Below, one piece after another: positions 41,775-50,824 of a stretch of 64,000 nt of DNA. The stretch is from an uncultured Alphaproteobacteria bacterium. Its GTDB lineage: Bacteria > Pseudomonadota > Alphaproteobacteria > HIMB59 > GCA-002718135. Position 1 is the first letter of the stretch. Every line of letters begins with the position of its first letter. The stretch covers positions 25,490 through 89,489 of the forward strand of contig CABYBP010000001.1 in the NCBI GenBank assembly GCA_902517315.1, written 5' to 3'. A model generated the notes under the pieces. The model did not search any database. It was not told the origin of the DNA and was given only the letters and a program-made list of their open reading frames with translations. Position numbers and translations under genes: made by a program.

Positions 41775-42894
41775 CCAAACTTCTTCCAAAAATTAAGTAT
41801 TTTGCAGCGGCGAATATTTTAAATAAAGGGTTGATTTCAGATACATCTTTTCCAGCAATAAGCGGTACTTCTATTTTTGGCTTTCCATCTATATTTATAA
41901 TTAATTTTCCTAATTCATCACCTTTTTTAATTGGGGCAGATATTGGTTTTGTATATGTAATAGAAGAATTCATTAATTGAATTTGATCAAATGATAATGT
42001 TGATACTAATTTTTGTGAACTAATTAAATTAATACTACTCTCATTACCCAACCATACATCAACTTCTTTAATAAATTGATCTTTTTCAACTAATGTTTGT
42101 TGCGAAGTTTGATTAAATGCCCAATTTATTAAATTAGAAGATTCATTTAATCTTGATCTAGAGCTATTGGTACCATTGATAACAACTGTAATCCTTCTAT
42201 CATTCCTTAATGCTGTAGCAGCTATTCCCCACCCGGATTCTTTAGTAAAACCTGTTTTTAATCCATCTGCTCCTTGAACTTGATATAAAAGTTTATTTCT
42301 ATTTGGCTGAGTAATATCATTATAAGTAAATTCTTCCATTTTGAAATAAGTATAAAGATTTGGAAAATCTCTAATTATTGCATTTGAAAGAATTCCAAGA
42401 TCATAAACAGTGGAATAGTGATTATCATCAGGCCAGCCAGATGAATTAACAAAATTTGTATTTGTCATTCCTAAACGTTCTACATAAACGTTCATAAGTT
42501 TAGCAAAATCTTCTTCAGTACCACCTAAACATTCTGCTAAAGCTATAGAAGCATCATTACCAGATTGAACAATTATACCTTTTAATAAATCATCAACTAT
42601 TACATTATCATCTATCTCTAAAAATGTTCTGGAACCCCCCTTTTTATAAGCTTTAGGGGAAACTCTACATTCATTAGAAATTGCAAAATTGGTATTCTTT
42701 ATTCTATCAAATGCAACATAAACGGTCATGATCTTAGTCATTGAAGCTGGTATAACTTTTGCATTAGAATTTTTTTCAAAAAGAACTTCATTTGTATCAA
42801 AATCAATGACAACTGCTTGCTCTGCCTTTGTATCAATGGCGTAAAGTTTTAAAGAAATAATAAAAAATAAAAAAAAGCTAAAAATTTTTACCAT
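41761..42894 (-). CDS. dacC: D-alanyl-D-alanine carboxypeptidase (PBP5/6 type)
   Basis: A 377-residue penicillin-binding protein with a signal peptide (about 1-19). The active site is complete: SMTK (Ser51, Lys54), SGN (111-113) and KTG (213-215). The C-terminal part (about 275-370) is the PBP5-like beta-domain with a final basic/hydrophobic helix that anchors it to the membrane. It trims the terminal D-alanine from peptidoglycan stem peptides in the periplasm. The neighbours rlpA and mltB are also peptidoglycan enzymes. Whether to call it dacA, dacC or dacF is arbitrary. Confidence 0.94.
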   Translation of the reverse strand: MVKIFSFFLFFIISLKLYAIDTKAEQAVVIDFDTNEVLFEKNSNAKVIPASMTKIMTVYVAFDRIKNTNFAISNECRVSPKAYKKGGSRTFLEIDDNVIVDDLLKGIIVQSGNDASIALAECLGGTEEDFAKLMNVYVERLGMTNTNFVNSSGWPDDNHYSTVYDLGILSNAIIRDFPNLYTYFKMEEFTYNDITQPNRNKLLYQVQGADGLKTGFTKESGWGIAATALRNDRRITVVINGTNSSRSRLNESSNLINWAFNQTSQQTLVEKDQFIKEVDVWLGNESSINLISSQKLVSTLSFDQIQLMNSSITYTKPISAPIKKGDELGKLIINIDGKPKIEVPLIAGKDVSEINPLFKIFAAAKYLIFGRSLDEIK

Positions 42895-42929
42895 AAATAT
42901 TAATAATTCTTAATTATGACCTTTATTTG

Positions 42930-43865
42930 TTATTCAATAAGAATTTCAGTCTGTTTATAACCTTTTGAGATAAAGTATGAAACCAAATTATTTGCTTCTG
43001 TGTTTTCTAAAGGACCAATAATTACGTCATATTTGGAATTATTTTTTTCAGAAGCATATTTTACATTATTATTGTAATTATCTAATACTGATAGAATACT
43101 CTCATAATTTTCAAACCCTTTTACTCTTAAATATAATTTAAAATCAGTTATTTTTTCTGATTTAAGTTCAATTGGTTCTTCTGTAATTGTAGTTCTCTCA
43201 TCATTAATTTCTAAGATTTCATCAATTTCTTCAATAGATACAATATCTGTTGGTGCAGAAGATATAGTTTCATCAAAATTTTCTTCATTTAATGAATTTG
43301 CAACACTCTTCCATTGTTTACTAGCATCAGAAAGTATTTCTACTCTTACAGTAGCTATTTTAGATTTATAAAATCCAAGAAGTTGTGCAACTTTTCTTGA
43401 AACCTGAATAATATCTGCATTATCATCATGTCTATCTATTATTTTCACATTTATAGAAAGTCCATTATCCAAGTTAGTTACCTTGACCATACTTGGAATA
43501 GGCAATGTTTTATGTCTCCCAAGTAACTCTGTAACTTTATTTATATCATTATTTACAGTTTTAATATTGTGTAATTCCTTACCGTAAAAAGAAGAAAGTC
43601 CAATTTCCGAGTAATTATAATTTTCCTCTGGAATGTAACTAACCCCTTCAATAAAATAAGGCTCACCGACATAATAAAAAATATTATCTTTTGTTTTTTT
43701 ATTGGTTGATTGATTTTTTTCTTTTATATCATCTTTTTTATTGTCAATTATTTCTTCTATTTTATTTGTGCTATGTTCTACAACATCAGAAACATTATTC
43801 AGATTTAATTCATTACAAGAAAATATAAATAAAAGAAAAATTAAACTAATTAGATATTTTATCAC
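42930..43865 (-). CDS. rlpA: RlpA-like septal lytic transglycosylase lipoprotein with SPOR domain
   Basis: The 311-residue protein starts at GTG and has a lipobox with Cys17 (FIFSC). A double-psi beta-barrel (about 78-180) holds GLSSFYGKELH, LGRHKTLPIPSMVKVTNL and IDRHDD; the C-terminal SPOR domain (about 240-311) would bind denuded septal glycan. RlpA cuts glycan lacking stem peptides during division. Aligned to the family, the catalytic Glu after TANG is Asp here (TVNND), and the usual GPF after DR is absent, so activity may be reduced or changed. It overlaps mltB by 20 nt. Confidence 0.87.
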   Translation of the reverse strand: MIKYLISLIFLLFIFSCNELNLNNVSDVVEHSTNKIEEIIDNKKDDIKEKNQSTNKKTKDNIFYYVGEPYFIEGVSYIPEENYNYSEIGLSSFYGKELHNIKTVNNDINKVTELLGRHKTLPIPSMVKVTNLDNGLSINVKIIDRHDDNADIIQVSRKVAQLLGFYKSKIATVRVEILSDASKQWKSVANSLNEENFDETISSAPTDIVSIEEIDEILEINDERTTITEEPIELKSEKITDFKLYLRVKGFENYESILSVLDNYNNNVKYASEKNNSKYDVIIGPLENTEANNLVSYFISKGYKQTEILIE

Positions 43866-44883
43866 TTAGGAGACCTACTGATACGGCATAATATGATGAA
43901 CAATTATAATAAAGAATATTTTTGTAATTTGGATAAACTATGAACATCCTTCCGTCTATCCCATCTGGCATTATTAATCTAGCCTCTAAATCATCTCTTA
44001 CTGGTAAAGGATCTCCATTGATCTTTGTAAATCCTAATTTGGACCATTCGGATAGAGTTTTTGGAATTGATCTACGTTTAACTGCCCCACAACCTTTGGG
44101 GTTAACTTGTTTTATAGAATCAAAAAAAGATAAAGAAATATTTTTTGGTGGAAGCACTTCTCTTCCCCAAGTGCTATCATTCGACCATGGATTTTTATCT
44201 AATGAAGTTAAATAATTTGCAGTACTAGCAAAAGCATCAGCATAACTATTCCATATATCAATACCATTACCATCCCAATCGTATGCAGTTTCCAAAAAAG
44301 TTGTAGGAATCATCTGAGTCATGCCAACTGCCCCACCCCAACTTCCTTTTAGTTCTCCATTAGGGACGAGATTTTTGTCTAAAATTTCAAGTGCAGCAAA
44401 TAGTTGTTTTTTATAAAAATCACTTCTCCTTCTATCAAATGCAAGAGTTGTTATCGCTATTATTGAATTTATTTTTCCTTGATTTCTTCCATAATAACTC
44501 TCCATACCTAAAACTGCTACTATAAACCTGGGTTGTATTTTAAAATAATCTCCAATTTTTTTTAATAAATCATTATGTTTTTTTAAAAAATTTTTTCCAG
44601 CAAATACTTTATCTTTTGTAATTGTATAAAATAAATATTCATCTAGAGTCATTGTTGATGCTGGCTGACATCTATCACGCATAATAATTTTACTTTGTGG
44701 CTTAATTTCATCTAAATTATTTGATATAATATTATGACTTATACCTCTTTCACGTGCTTCTTGTTTTATATTTGTCAGCCAGTTGTTCCATTCTTCATCA
44801 GTTGGCATTTTTGGTTTTTCACAATCAGCTGCATAAGATTTGAAAGAAATAAAAACAAAGAATATTATAAGCCTAATAATCAT
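43846..44883 (-). CDS. mltB: Lytic murein transglycosylase, MltB type
   Basis: A 345-residue periplasmic enzyme with a signal peptide (about 1-18, SYA). The catalytic Glu128 is in AVLGMESYYGRNQG, followed by TTLAFDRRRSDFY and GAVGMTQMIPTTF, the SLT family 3 signature. It cleaves peptidoglycan strands to 1,6-anhydro products. Cys21 after the signal is followed by a soluble chain; it does not match a lipobox well, so the protein is probably free in the periplasm. It is the first gene of an 11-gene minus-strand array. Confidence 0.93.
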   Translation of the reverse strand: MIIRLIIFFVFISFKSYAADCEKPKMPTDEEWNNWLTNIKQEARERGISHNIISNNLDEIKPQSKIIMRDRCQPASTMTLDEYLFYTITKDKVFAGKNFLKKHNDLLKKIGDYFKIQPRFIVAVLGMESYYGRNQGKINSIIAITTLAFDRRRSDFYKKQLFAALEILDKNLVPNGELKGSWGGAVGMTQMIPTTFLETAYDWDGNGIDIWNSYADAFASTANYLTSLDKNPWSNDSTWGREVLPPKNISLSFFDSIKQVNPKGCGAVKRRSIPKTLSEWSKLGFTKINGDPLPVRDDLEARLIMPDGIDGRMFIVYPNYKNILYYNCSSYYAVSVGLLSDKISN

Positions 44884-44936
44884 GAAATTAAATTACCAAA
44901 ACTATCGTCAATTAGGAAATCATTATACTTAATATT

Positions 44937-44963
44937 TTGACATTTTTAAGATGAAACTATAGT
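44937..44963 (+). promoter_or_regulatory. Promoter of tRNA-Ser
   Basis: A perfect -35 box TTGACA at 44937-44942 precedes TATAGT at 44958-44963 (15-nt spacer; TAGTAA two bases later would give 17). The tRNA begins 12 nt after the -10 box. A box this close to consensus in an AT-rich background is convincing. Confidence 0.65.
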
Positions 44964-44975
44964 AAGCTTTTAAAC

Positions 44976-45065
44976 GGAGAGATGGCTGAGCGGTTGAAAG
45001 CACTGGTCTTGAAAACCAGCAAGGTGGCAACACCTTCCAGAGTTCGAATCTCTGTCTCTCCGCCA
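44976..45065 (+). tRNA. tRNA-Ser (anticodon UGA)
   Basis: The 90-nt class II tRNA has acceptor GGAGAGA paired with TCTCTCC, the anticodon loop CTTGAAA with TGA, a long variable arm (AAGGTGGCAACACCTT), the T arm GTTCGAATC and an encoded CCA. Serine is assigned from the anticodon and the long variable arm. Confidence 0.97.
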
Positions 45066-45072
45066 TTATCTT

Positions 45073-45900
45073 CTAAATATAATTAAAATACCTCATTAAT
45101 GATTTTAGATTTTTTTCAATAAGTTTGGCTTGTGAATTAGATAATATATCTTTCCACTGATTAGATGTCCCTGATCTAAAAAACTTAGAATGTTTTGTAG
45201 CCTCATCAAAACCATTTTTGTCTTCTAATTTTTTTAGATTATTAAAGTTTGTATTATCTATTATTTTATCAATGTCTTGATCACGTAGATTTATATTTAA
45301 TCTGTGTATTTTATTAAGAAATTCTTTAATATTTAATATAATTCTTTTTGGATTCAATTTTAAATCTTCATACTTTATAATCAATCTGGGAACACTGTTA
45401 TAATTTAACCAGGATTGAACATTAAGTTCCCAGGTTGAAAGTAATTCTTTAGCTCCATTAGTATTTATCATTAATTGTTTTTGAAAAAGTAATTCGTCAA
45501 TAATTTGATCAAGACTATTCCCAGTAAAGTTCTTAAAAGAAACAACAATATCTCTCGGATCCCTTAAAATATATATAAAACCTGCATTTACAGTTTCATT
45601 TGTAAAATTCTTATGCCGGGCACTATGTGTTTTAAATATGTTCAGATGATTTGACTTATTATTTAATAAATTTTGACATTGAATTATGTTTTGAGAGATC
45701 CAATCAAAATGTAACTCATTATTATTTATATAAACTTTATTATTAAATTCACTAAAATGTTTTTTAATTGATAGCAAAGGAATTGATTTTAAATCATTCA
45801 GACTAAACTCTTTATCAAAATTATAAAAGTTTCCAATAATAGACCTCAGCCAAGTATTTCCAGATTTAGGATAAGAAGCCAAAAAAATATTTTTATACAT
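45073..45900 (-). CDS. Sulfotransferase family protein
   Basis: A 275-residue PAPS-dependent sulfotransferase. The 5'-phosphosulfate loop is ASYPKSGNTWLRSIIG (8-23) and the 3'-phosphate motif is YILRDPRDIVVSFKNF (about 110-125). RSGTSNQWKD near the C-terminus also fits. The acceptor could be a lipid, sugar or small molecule; it cannot be read. It converges on tRNA-Ser and follows the 38-codon membrane ORF by 6 nt. Confidence 0.9.
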   Translation of the reverse strand: MYKNIFLASYPKSGNTWLRSIIGNFYNFDKEFSLNDLKSIPLLSIKKHFSEFNNKVYINNNELHFDWISQNIIQCQNLLNNKSNHLNIFKTHSARHKNFTNETVNAGFIYILRDPRDIVVSFKNFTGNSLDQIIDELLFQKQLMINTNGAKELLSTWELNVQSWLNYNSVPRLIIKYEDLKLNPKRIILNIKEFLNKIHRLNINLRDQDIDKIIDNTNFNNLKKLEDKNGFDEATKHSKFFRSGTSNQWKDILSNSQAKLIEKNLKSLMRYFNYI

Positions 45901-45906
45901 TAAAAA

Positions 45907-46023
45907 TTAATTTTTATTTTCAAGCTTATCAATCCTTTTTTTTAAATCTTGAACTAAAAAATAAATATAGACTATTGGCCCCATAATCATAACTCCAACT
46001 AAAAACGCTAAAAATTCAAACAT
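45907..46023 (-). CDS. 38-residue single-helix membrane protein (candidate)
   Basis: The ORF encodes one helix (LAFLVGVMIMGPIVYIYFLV) followed by the charged, coiled-coil-like tail QDLKKRIDKLENKN. The mix of a helix with an amphipathic tail looks more like a real protein than chance. Its stop lies 6 nt before the sulfotransferase start. No ribosome-binding site is seen. Function unknown. Confidence 0.5.
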   Translation of the reverse strand: MFEFLAFLVGVMIMGPIVYIYFLVQDLKKRIDKLENKN

Positions 46024-46071
46024 AAAATTACTATAAATTAATAAGTATATTTCTCAATACTCATAAGGATA

Positions 46072-47166
46072 TTATTTTTTTTCAAATAGCCATAATTTAT
46101 CTTGTGCTAATAAAAATATTTTACCACTCTCTGGATGAATTTTAATATCTCTGATTCTTCCTATTTCTTTTTTAAAAATAATATCTTCTTTTATATTATC
46201 TAAATTTGAAAATTCTAATGATCGTAAAGATTGATCTTTTAATGAAGTAATAAGAGCTAATCCTTTAAATTCTGGAAATTCTTCTCCATCATATATTGCA
46301 ATAGCACTAACAGCTATAGATGGAACCCAGTAATGAATTGGTTTTGTATAACCAGGTAACCACTGTGGACCAATTTTGGAGTTATCATAATTAGTCCCCC
46401 CCCATCCTAATATTTTCCAGCCATAATTTTCACCTTTTTTAACTTCACCAAACCAATCACCGCCTTTTGCTCCGTGATTACTAATATAAATTTTATTATC
46501 AAAAGGTGAAATCGACATACCTTGAGGATTTCTAACGCCAATTTGGTACATTTCAGGTAACCATGTTTCATTTGAACTATAATGAGGGTTATCTTTGGGT
46601 AATTTACCATCTAATTTAATTCGAATGATACTTCCAGGATGTTGTTTTACATCTTGAGCTATCATTCCTTTTCCTCTTTCACCAACAGACGCATATAAAT
46701 AATCATCATGAATAGCTAGTCTCGAACCAAAGTGATAAGGTGACCTAATAGGTGGGTTAGCTCTAAAAATGTTTTTAAAATCTAAGAAATTTAAATTTAT
46801 ATCTGCTTTTGCAATAGATGTTGTTGAAGGACCAAATAATTTATCGCCAATCTTTTCAGAGTAAGATATAAAAATCTGGTTATTATAAAAGTAAATGTCT
46901 AAAAGGCCGCCTTGAGAATTTTTATCTCTAATAACATTTAAGTTGTGATTAATTTCAGAAATTATATTATTTCGAATATCTAATATTTTAATTTTTCCAG
47001 TTTTTTCACTTATTAAAACTTGATTATTATTTATAAAAGTCAGACTCCAAGGAGAACTTAAATTTGATTTTAAAATTTTCAGATTATATTTACTATCTAA
47101 TGACAAAACATTTTTGGAAAAAAATAAAACAATAAAAAAATTAAATATGATAATAAACTTAATCAT
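46072..47166 (-). CDS. PQQ-dependent sugar dehydrogenase (glucose/sorbosone type)
   Basis: A 364-residue exported six-bladed beta-propeller with a signal peptide (about 1-22). Family motifs are SPWSLTFINNNQVLISEKTG, GGLLDI, GSRLAIHDDYLYASVGERG, IGVRNPQGMSISP and NHGAKGGDWFGEVKKGENYGW. It would oxidise a sugar in the periplasm with PQQ; no PQQ biosynthesis gene is in the window, and some homologues bind other ligands. The start overlaps the mfd stop by one base. Confidence 0.88.
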   Translation of the reverse strand: MIKFIIIFNFFIVLFFSKNVLSLDSKYNLKILKSNLSSPWSLTFINNNQVLISEKTGKIKILDIRNNIISEINHNLNVIRDKNSQGGLLDIYFYNNQIFISYSEKIGDKLFGPSTTSIAKADINLNFLDFKNIFRANPPIRSPYHFGSRLAIHDDYLYASVGERGKGMIAQDVKQHPGSIIRIKLDGKLPKDNPHYSSNETWLPEMYQIGVRNPQGMSISPFDNKIYISNHGAKGGDWFGEVKKGENYGWKILGWGGTNYDNSKIGPQWLPGYTKPIHYWVPSIAVSAIAIYDGEEFPEFKGLALITSLKDQSLRSLEFSNLDNIKEDIIFKKEIGRIRDIKIHPESGKIFLLAQDKLWLFEKK

Positions 47167-50100
47167 TATTTAATTAAATTAATGACTTTTTTAGATAATT
47201 CAAATCTGTCATCAAATAAATTACCTTCAAAATCATAAAAGATTTTTTGATCTGGTCTTAATATTAGAGAACTATTATTTGATAATGAAAGTTCTAATAA
47301 TTTTTTTGGATTTTTTGGTTTATTTTGAAAAAAACTAATTAATATACCCTTTCTACTAAATTCAAACTTTTCTATATTGTTTATTAAACAAATAATTTTT
47401 ATTTCTACTAATTTTAAAAGATTAATTAATTGAGTGGGTAACTTACCAAACCTATCTATCAATTCTATTTTAATTTCATCAATTTCTTTTTTTTTATTTA
47501 TATTTGAAATTCTTTTATAAATGGAAAGTCTTAAATCAACATCGTTAATAAATTCTTCAGGTATATAAATTTCAACAGGGATTTTAATAATTGGTTGAAA
47601 ACTATCTTTTTTTATAAAATCTGAATTAATTTTACTTTTTTGCAAATTTATCTCTTCTTCAAGCATTTGATGGTAAAGTTCGGTTCCAATTTCTTTTACA
47701 AAACCACTTTGCTCTTCACCAATAATAGAGCCACCACCTCTAAGATCTAAATCTTGAGATGCAATATTAAAACCAGCACCTAGATGATCTGAGGAATTTA
47801 TTATCGACAATCTTTTTCTTCCATTATCTTTTAGTTCATTTTCTTTGTATGTAATATATGCATATCCACGTTTGGAAGATCGACCTACTCTCCCTTTCAA
47901 TTGATATAAAGCAGCTAAAGAGAAAATATTGGATCGGTAAACTATAATTGTATTAACATGAGGCAAATCCAAACCATTTTCAATTATATTTGTACTTAGC
48001 ATTAAAGGAACTTCTTGATTATAAAATTTTGATATTCTGCTTTCTAATAATTTAGGACTGAGTTGACCGTGAGTAATAACATATTTTATTTCAGGTAAAT
48101 TATCATTTAGAAATTGTTCAACAAAAGGTAAGTCTTTTCTTCTTGGCACAACAAAATAAACTCCATTTTTTCTTCCATATATCTCTCTTTTAATAGCTTC
48201 TGTAATAGTCAAAGAATCAAAAGGGGAAACATAGGTTCTAACTGCCATTCTTTCATATGGCGCTGTAAGAATTAAACTTAGATCTCTTATCCCTGAAAGA
48301 GACATACTTAAAGTTCTCGGAATAGGTGTTGCACTAAGTGAGATACAATGTGCTTTTGGTGCAATTTCTTTAAATTTTTCTTTTTGAATTGTTCCTAGTT
48401 TTTGTTCTTCATCGTAAATAATTAGACCAAGCCTGTTAAAGTTTAACTTATCGTTTAATAAAGCATGAGTACCAACTAATACATCTAGATTACCAGTATT
48501 ACATTTTTCATAAATTTCTTTTTTATCTTTTAATGATACTAATCTAGAAATTTCTGCAATGTTAATTCCAAAAATAGATAATCTTTTTTTGAAATTAATA
48601 AAATGTTGTCTAGATAAAATTGTAGTTGGAACTAAAACTACAGATTGTAAATTTGATTTTGCAGCTAGAAAAATAGCTCTCAAAATTACTTCTGTTTTAC
48701 CAAATGCCACATCACCTACAATTAATCTATCAGATGGTATCATCTTGGAGAAATCATTAATTACATCTTGAATTGCATTTAATTGATCATCAGTTTCAAC
48801 ATAGGGAAAAGTACTTACAAATTTATCATATTCAGCAATATTAGTATTAATTTCATAAGATTGAGATTGAAGTCTTTCAGAAGCTATTGAAATGAGTTTT
48901 TTTGCAGCATCTCTAATTTTCTTTTTTGCATCTGCTTTTCTTTTTTGCCAATGTGAAGCACCAAGTTTATCTAAAATTATGTTTCGATCAGTATCATCAC
49001 TATATTTTGATACGTAACTTAAATTTTCAACAGGTAAAAAGAGTTTTTGATTTTCAAAAAATTCTAATTCTAAACATTCATGAATTGAGTCATTTAATTC
49101 AATTTTTCTTATGTTATTAAATTTACAAAGACCATATTCAGAATGAACAAGTATAGAGTCAATTGATAATTTATTTAATTCTTCAAAAAAAATAGTTTGT
49201 TTACGTGATTTAGATATTTGTGTATTAAAAAAATAACCAAATATGGATTTTTCATTAATAAAAATAAATTTATTAAATTTAAATGACTCCTCAATATCAA
49301 GAATCGTTAAAAGAATATTATCTGGTAATGAATGATTAAAGTTTGTTACATCATTTAAATTTAAGTTTAAATTATTCCGTAATATCTTAGATACCCTGTC
49401 TAAACTTCCTTTACTACGACAACATATATAAATTACATTTTCTTTAGAGTTAGTTGTAAAAAATTGATTTATAAAACTAAAATCTATTTCTTTCTTAATA
49501 GATGATAAATTATGAACAATATTCACATCAATATTAGTATGATTATTTTTATCAAATGTATTAAAATAGAAATGCTCATTAGTGTCTAAATATTTTTTAA
49601 AAATTTCTTTATTCAAGTAAAAATATTCAGGTGATAAAAAAAAACTTTCTTTATTATTTTTTCTGGCTAAATAAAAATCATTTATATTTTCTAATCTATT
49701 CTCAAATATATTATTAAATTCGTCATTTAGTAATATTTTATATTCTTCAACATAATCGAAAAATGTTTCAAGATTATCATAAAATAAAGGCATAAATTGT
49801 TCTCCACCAGATGGAATAATTTTTTCAGAAAAAAGATTATAAACTTGACTATTCCTAAAATCTGGAAATATTTCCCTAAAATTTTTTCTAAATAAGTTCA
49901 AATTTTGTTCATTAAGTATTAACTCATTAACAATATTAAATTCTAAATCACTATTTATTTCTTTTAATCTTTTTTGAGTAATTGGATCAAATTCAAAAAT
50001 TGTCTCTATTTCTTCATCAAAAAAATCTATTCTTATAGGTCTAGATCTATCATTTGGAAAAATATCTAAAATCGACCCTCTTATAGAAAATTCTGATTTA

Positions 50101-50543
50101 TCGCGCACTAAAGAAGTTCTTTGAAATCCTAAAAGTAAAAGATTATTTATAAAATCCTCAAATTTAAATTTTTGTTTTTTTGAAATTTTAAAAATTTGAG
50201 AATTAATAATTGATTTAGGGATTATTTTTTGCGTTATTGAATTAATTGTTGTAAGTATTATTCTTTTAATGTTGGAATTACATAAAATACTAAGTGTTTT
50301 TAATCTTTCAATTTGAACATCCTTAGAAGGAGATACGTTATCGTAAGGTATTTGATCCCAGGATTTAAATAATAAAACCTCAACTTCTGGTAATAACCAT
50401 TTAATTTTTTGTTCCATGGATGATATTTCTCTTTCATCTTTTCCAATATATAAAATCGATTTATTCGTATTTTGATAAAACTGCGAAATGAAAAAGGGTT
50501 CAACATTATGAATTGATGGACCAATAGTATTTTTATTCGTCAT
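47166..50543 (-). CDS. mfd: Transcription-repair coupling factor
   Basis: The 1125-residue protein recognises RNA polymerase stalled at lesions, removes it and recruits UvrA. The N-terminal UvrB-like part (FKSWDQIPYDNVSPSKDVQIERL), the RNA polymerase-interacting domain (LVHSEYGLCKFNNIRKIEL), the translocase with GDVAFGKTEVILRA, YDEEQKLGTIQKE and SATPIPRTLSMSL, and the C-terminal TRCF domain are all present; length matches the family. It overlaps sdhE by 11 nt and the PQQ-dehydrogenase gene by 1 nt. Confidence 0.97.
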   Translation of the reverse strand: MTNKNTIGPSIHNVEPFFISQFYQNTNKSILYIGKDEREISSMEQKIKWLLPEVEVLLFKSWDQIPYDNVSPSKDVQIERLKTLSILCNSNIKRIILTTINSITQKIIPKSIINSQIFKISKKQKFKFEDFINNLLLLGFQRTSLVRDKSEFSIRGSILDIFPNDRSRPIRIDFFDEEIETIFEFDPITQKRLKEINSDLEFNIVNELILNEQNLNLFRKNFREIFPDFRNSQVYNLFSEKIIPSGGEQFMPLFYDNLETFFDYVEEYKILLNDEFNNIFENRLENINDFYLARKNNKESFFLSPEYFYLNKEIFKKYLDTNEHFYFNTFDKNNHTNIDVNIVHNLSSIKKEIDFSFINQFFTTNSKENVIYICCRSKGSLDRVSKILRNNLNLNLNDVTNFNHSLPDNILLTILDIEESFKFNKFIFINEKSIFGYFFNTQISKSRKQTIFFEELNKLSIDSILVHSEYGLCKFNNIRKIELNDSIHECLELEFFENQKLFLPVENLSYVSKYSDDTDRNIILDKLGASHWQKRKADAKKKIRDAAKKLISIASERLQSQSYEINTNIAEYDKFVSTFPYVETDDQLNAIQDVINDFSKMIPSDRLIVGDVAFGKTEVILRAIFLAAKSNLQSVVLVPTTILSRQHFINFKKRLSIFGINIAEISRLVSLKDKKEIYEKCNTGNLDVLVGTHALLNDKLNFNRLGLIIYDEEQKLGTIQKEKFKEIAPKAHCISLSATPIPRTLSMSLSGIRDLSLILTAPYERMAVRTYVSPFDSLTITEAIKREIYGRKNGVYFVVPRRKDLPFVEQFLNDNLPEIKYVITHGQLSPKLLESRISKFYNQEVPLMLSTNIIENGLDLPHVNTIIVYRSNIFSLAALYQLKGRVGRSSKRGYAYITYKENELKDNGRKRLSIINSSDHLGAGFNIASQDLDLRGGGSIIGEEQSGFVKEIGTELYHQMLEEEINLQKSKINSDFIKKDSFQPIIKIPVEIYIPEEFINDVDLRLSIYKRISNINKKKEIDEIKIELIDRFGKLPTQLINLLKLVEIKIICLINNIEKFEFSRKGILISFFQNKPKNPKKLLELSLSNNSSLILRPDQKIFYDFEGNLFDDRFELSKKVINLIK

Positions 50544-50781
50544 TAAGTATTTTATTAAATATTCCTTTAAATCCTGATGGAATAGTTACCTTATGTGTAA
50601 GAAAATCATAAATCTCATTATCAGAGAATTCATTAAATAATGATTTAATATCTTCAAGATCTTTTGCAGTAAATTTATCTAATTGATTTATAAAATATCT
50701 TTTGTATAGAATGTCTGTCTCTTTTGTCCCAGAGTAAGAAACCCTGTATTTTATTGTTTTTTTTAGTGAATTGAATGACAT
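50533..50781 (-). CDS. sdhE: FAD assembly factor SdhE
   Basis: The 82-residue helical protein matches SdhE/YgfY, which helps attach FAD to succinate dehydrogenase. The signature RGxxExD reads SGTKETD here (Ser replaces the Arg), and LYKRYF and LDKFTAKDLEDIKSLFNEFSD follow as in the family. It is divergent from recG by 43 nt and overlaps mfd by 11 nt, the known alphaproteobacterial order. Confidence 0.85.
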   Translation of the reverse strand: MSFNSLKKTIKYRVSYSGTKETDILYKRYFINQLDKFTAKDLEDIKSLFNEFSDNEIYDFLTHKVTIPSGFKGIFNKILNDE

Positions 50782-50824
50782 AAGAATTGAATATAGAATA
50801 TAGTTTATAATTTTATAAAAATCT

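Noticed and set aside
44976..47166. Genomic island inserted at tRNA-Ser
   Set aside because: A sulfotransferase and a sugar dehydrogenase follow the tRNA, but there is no integrase and I found no repeated copy of the tRNA 3' end.
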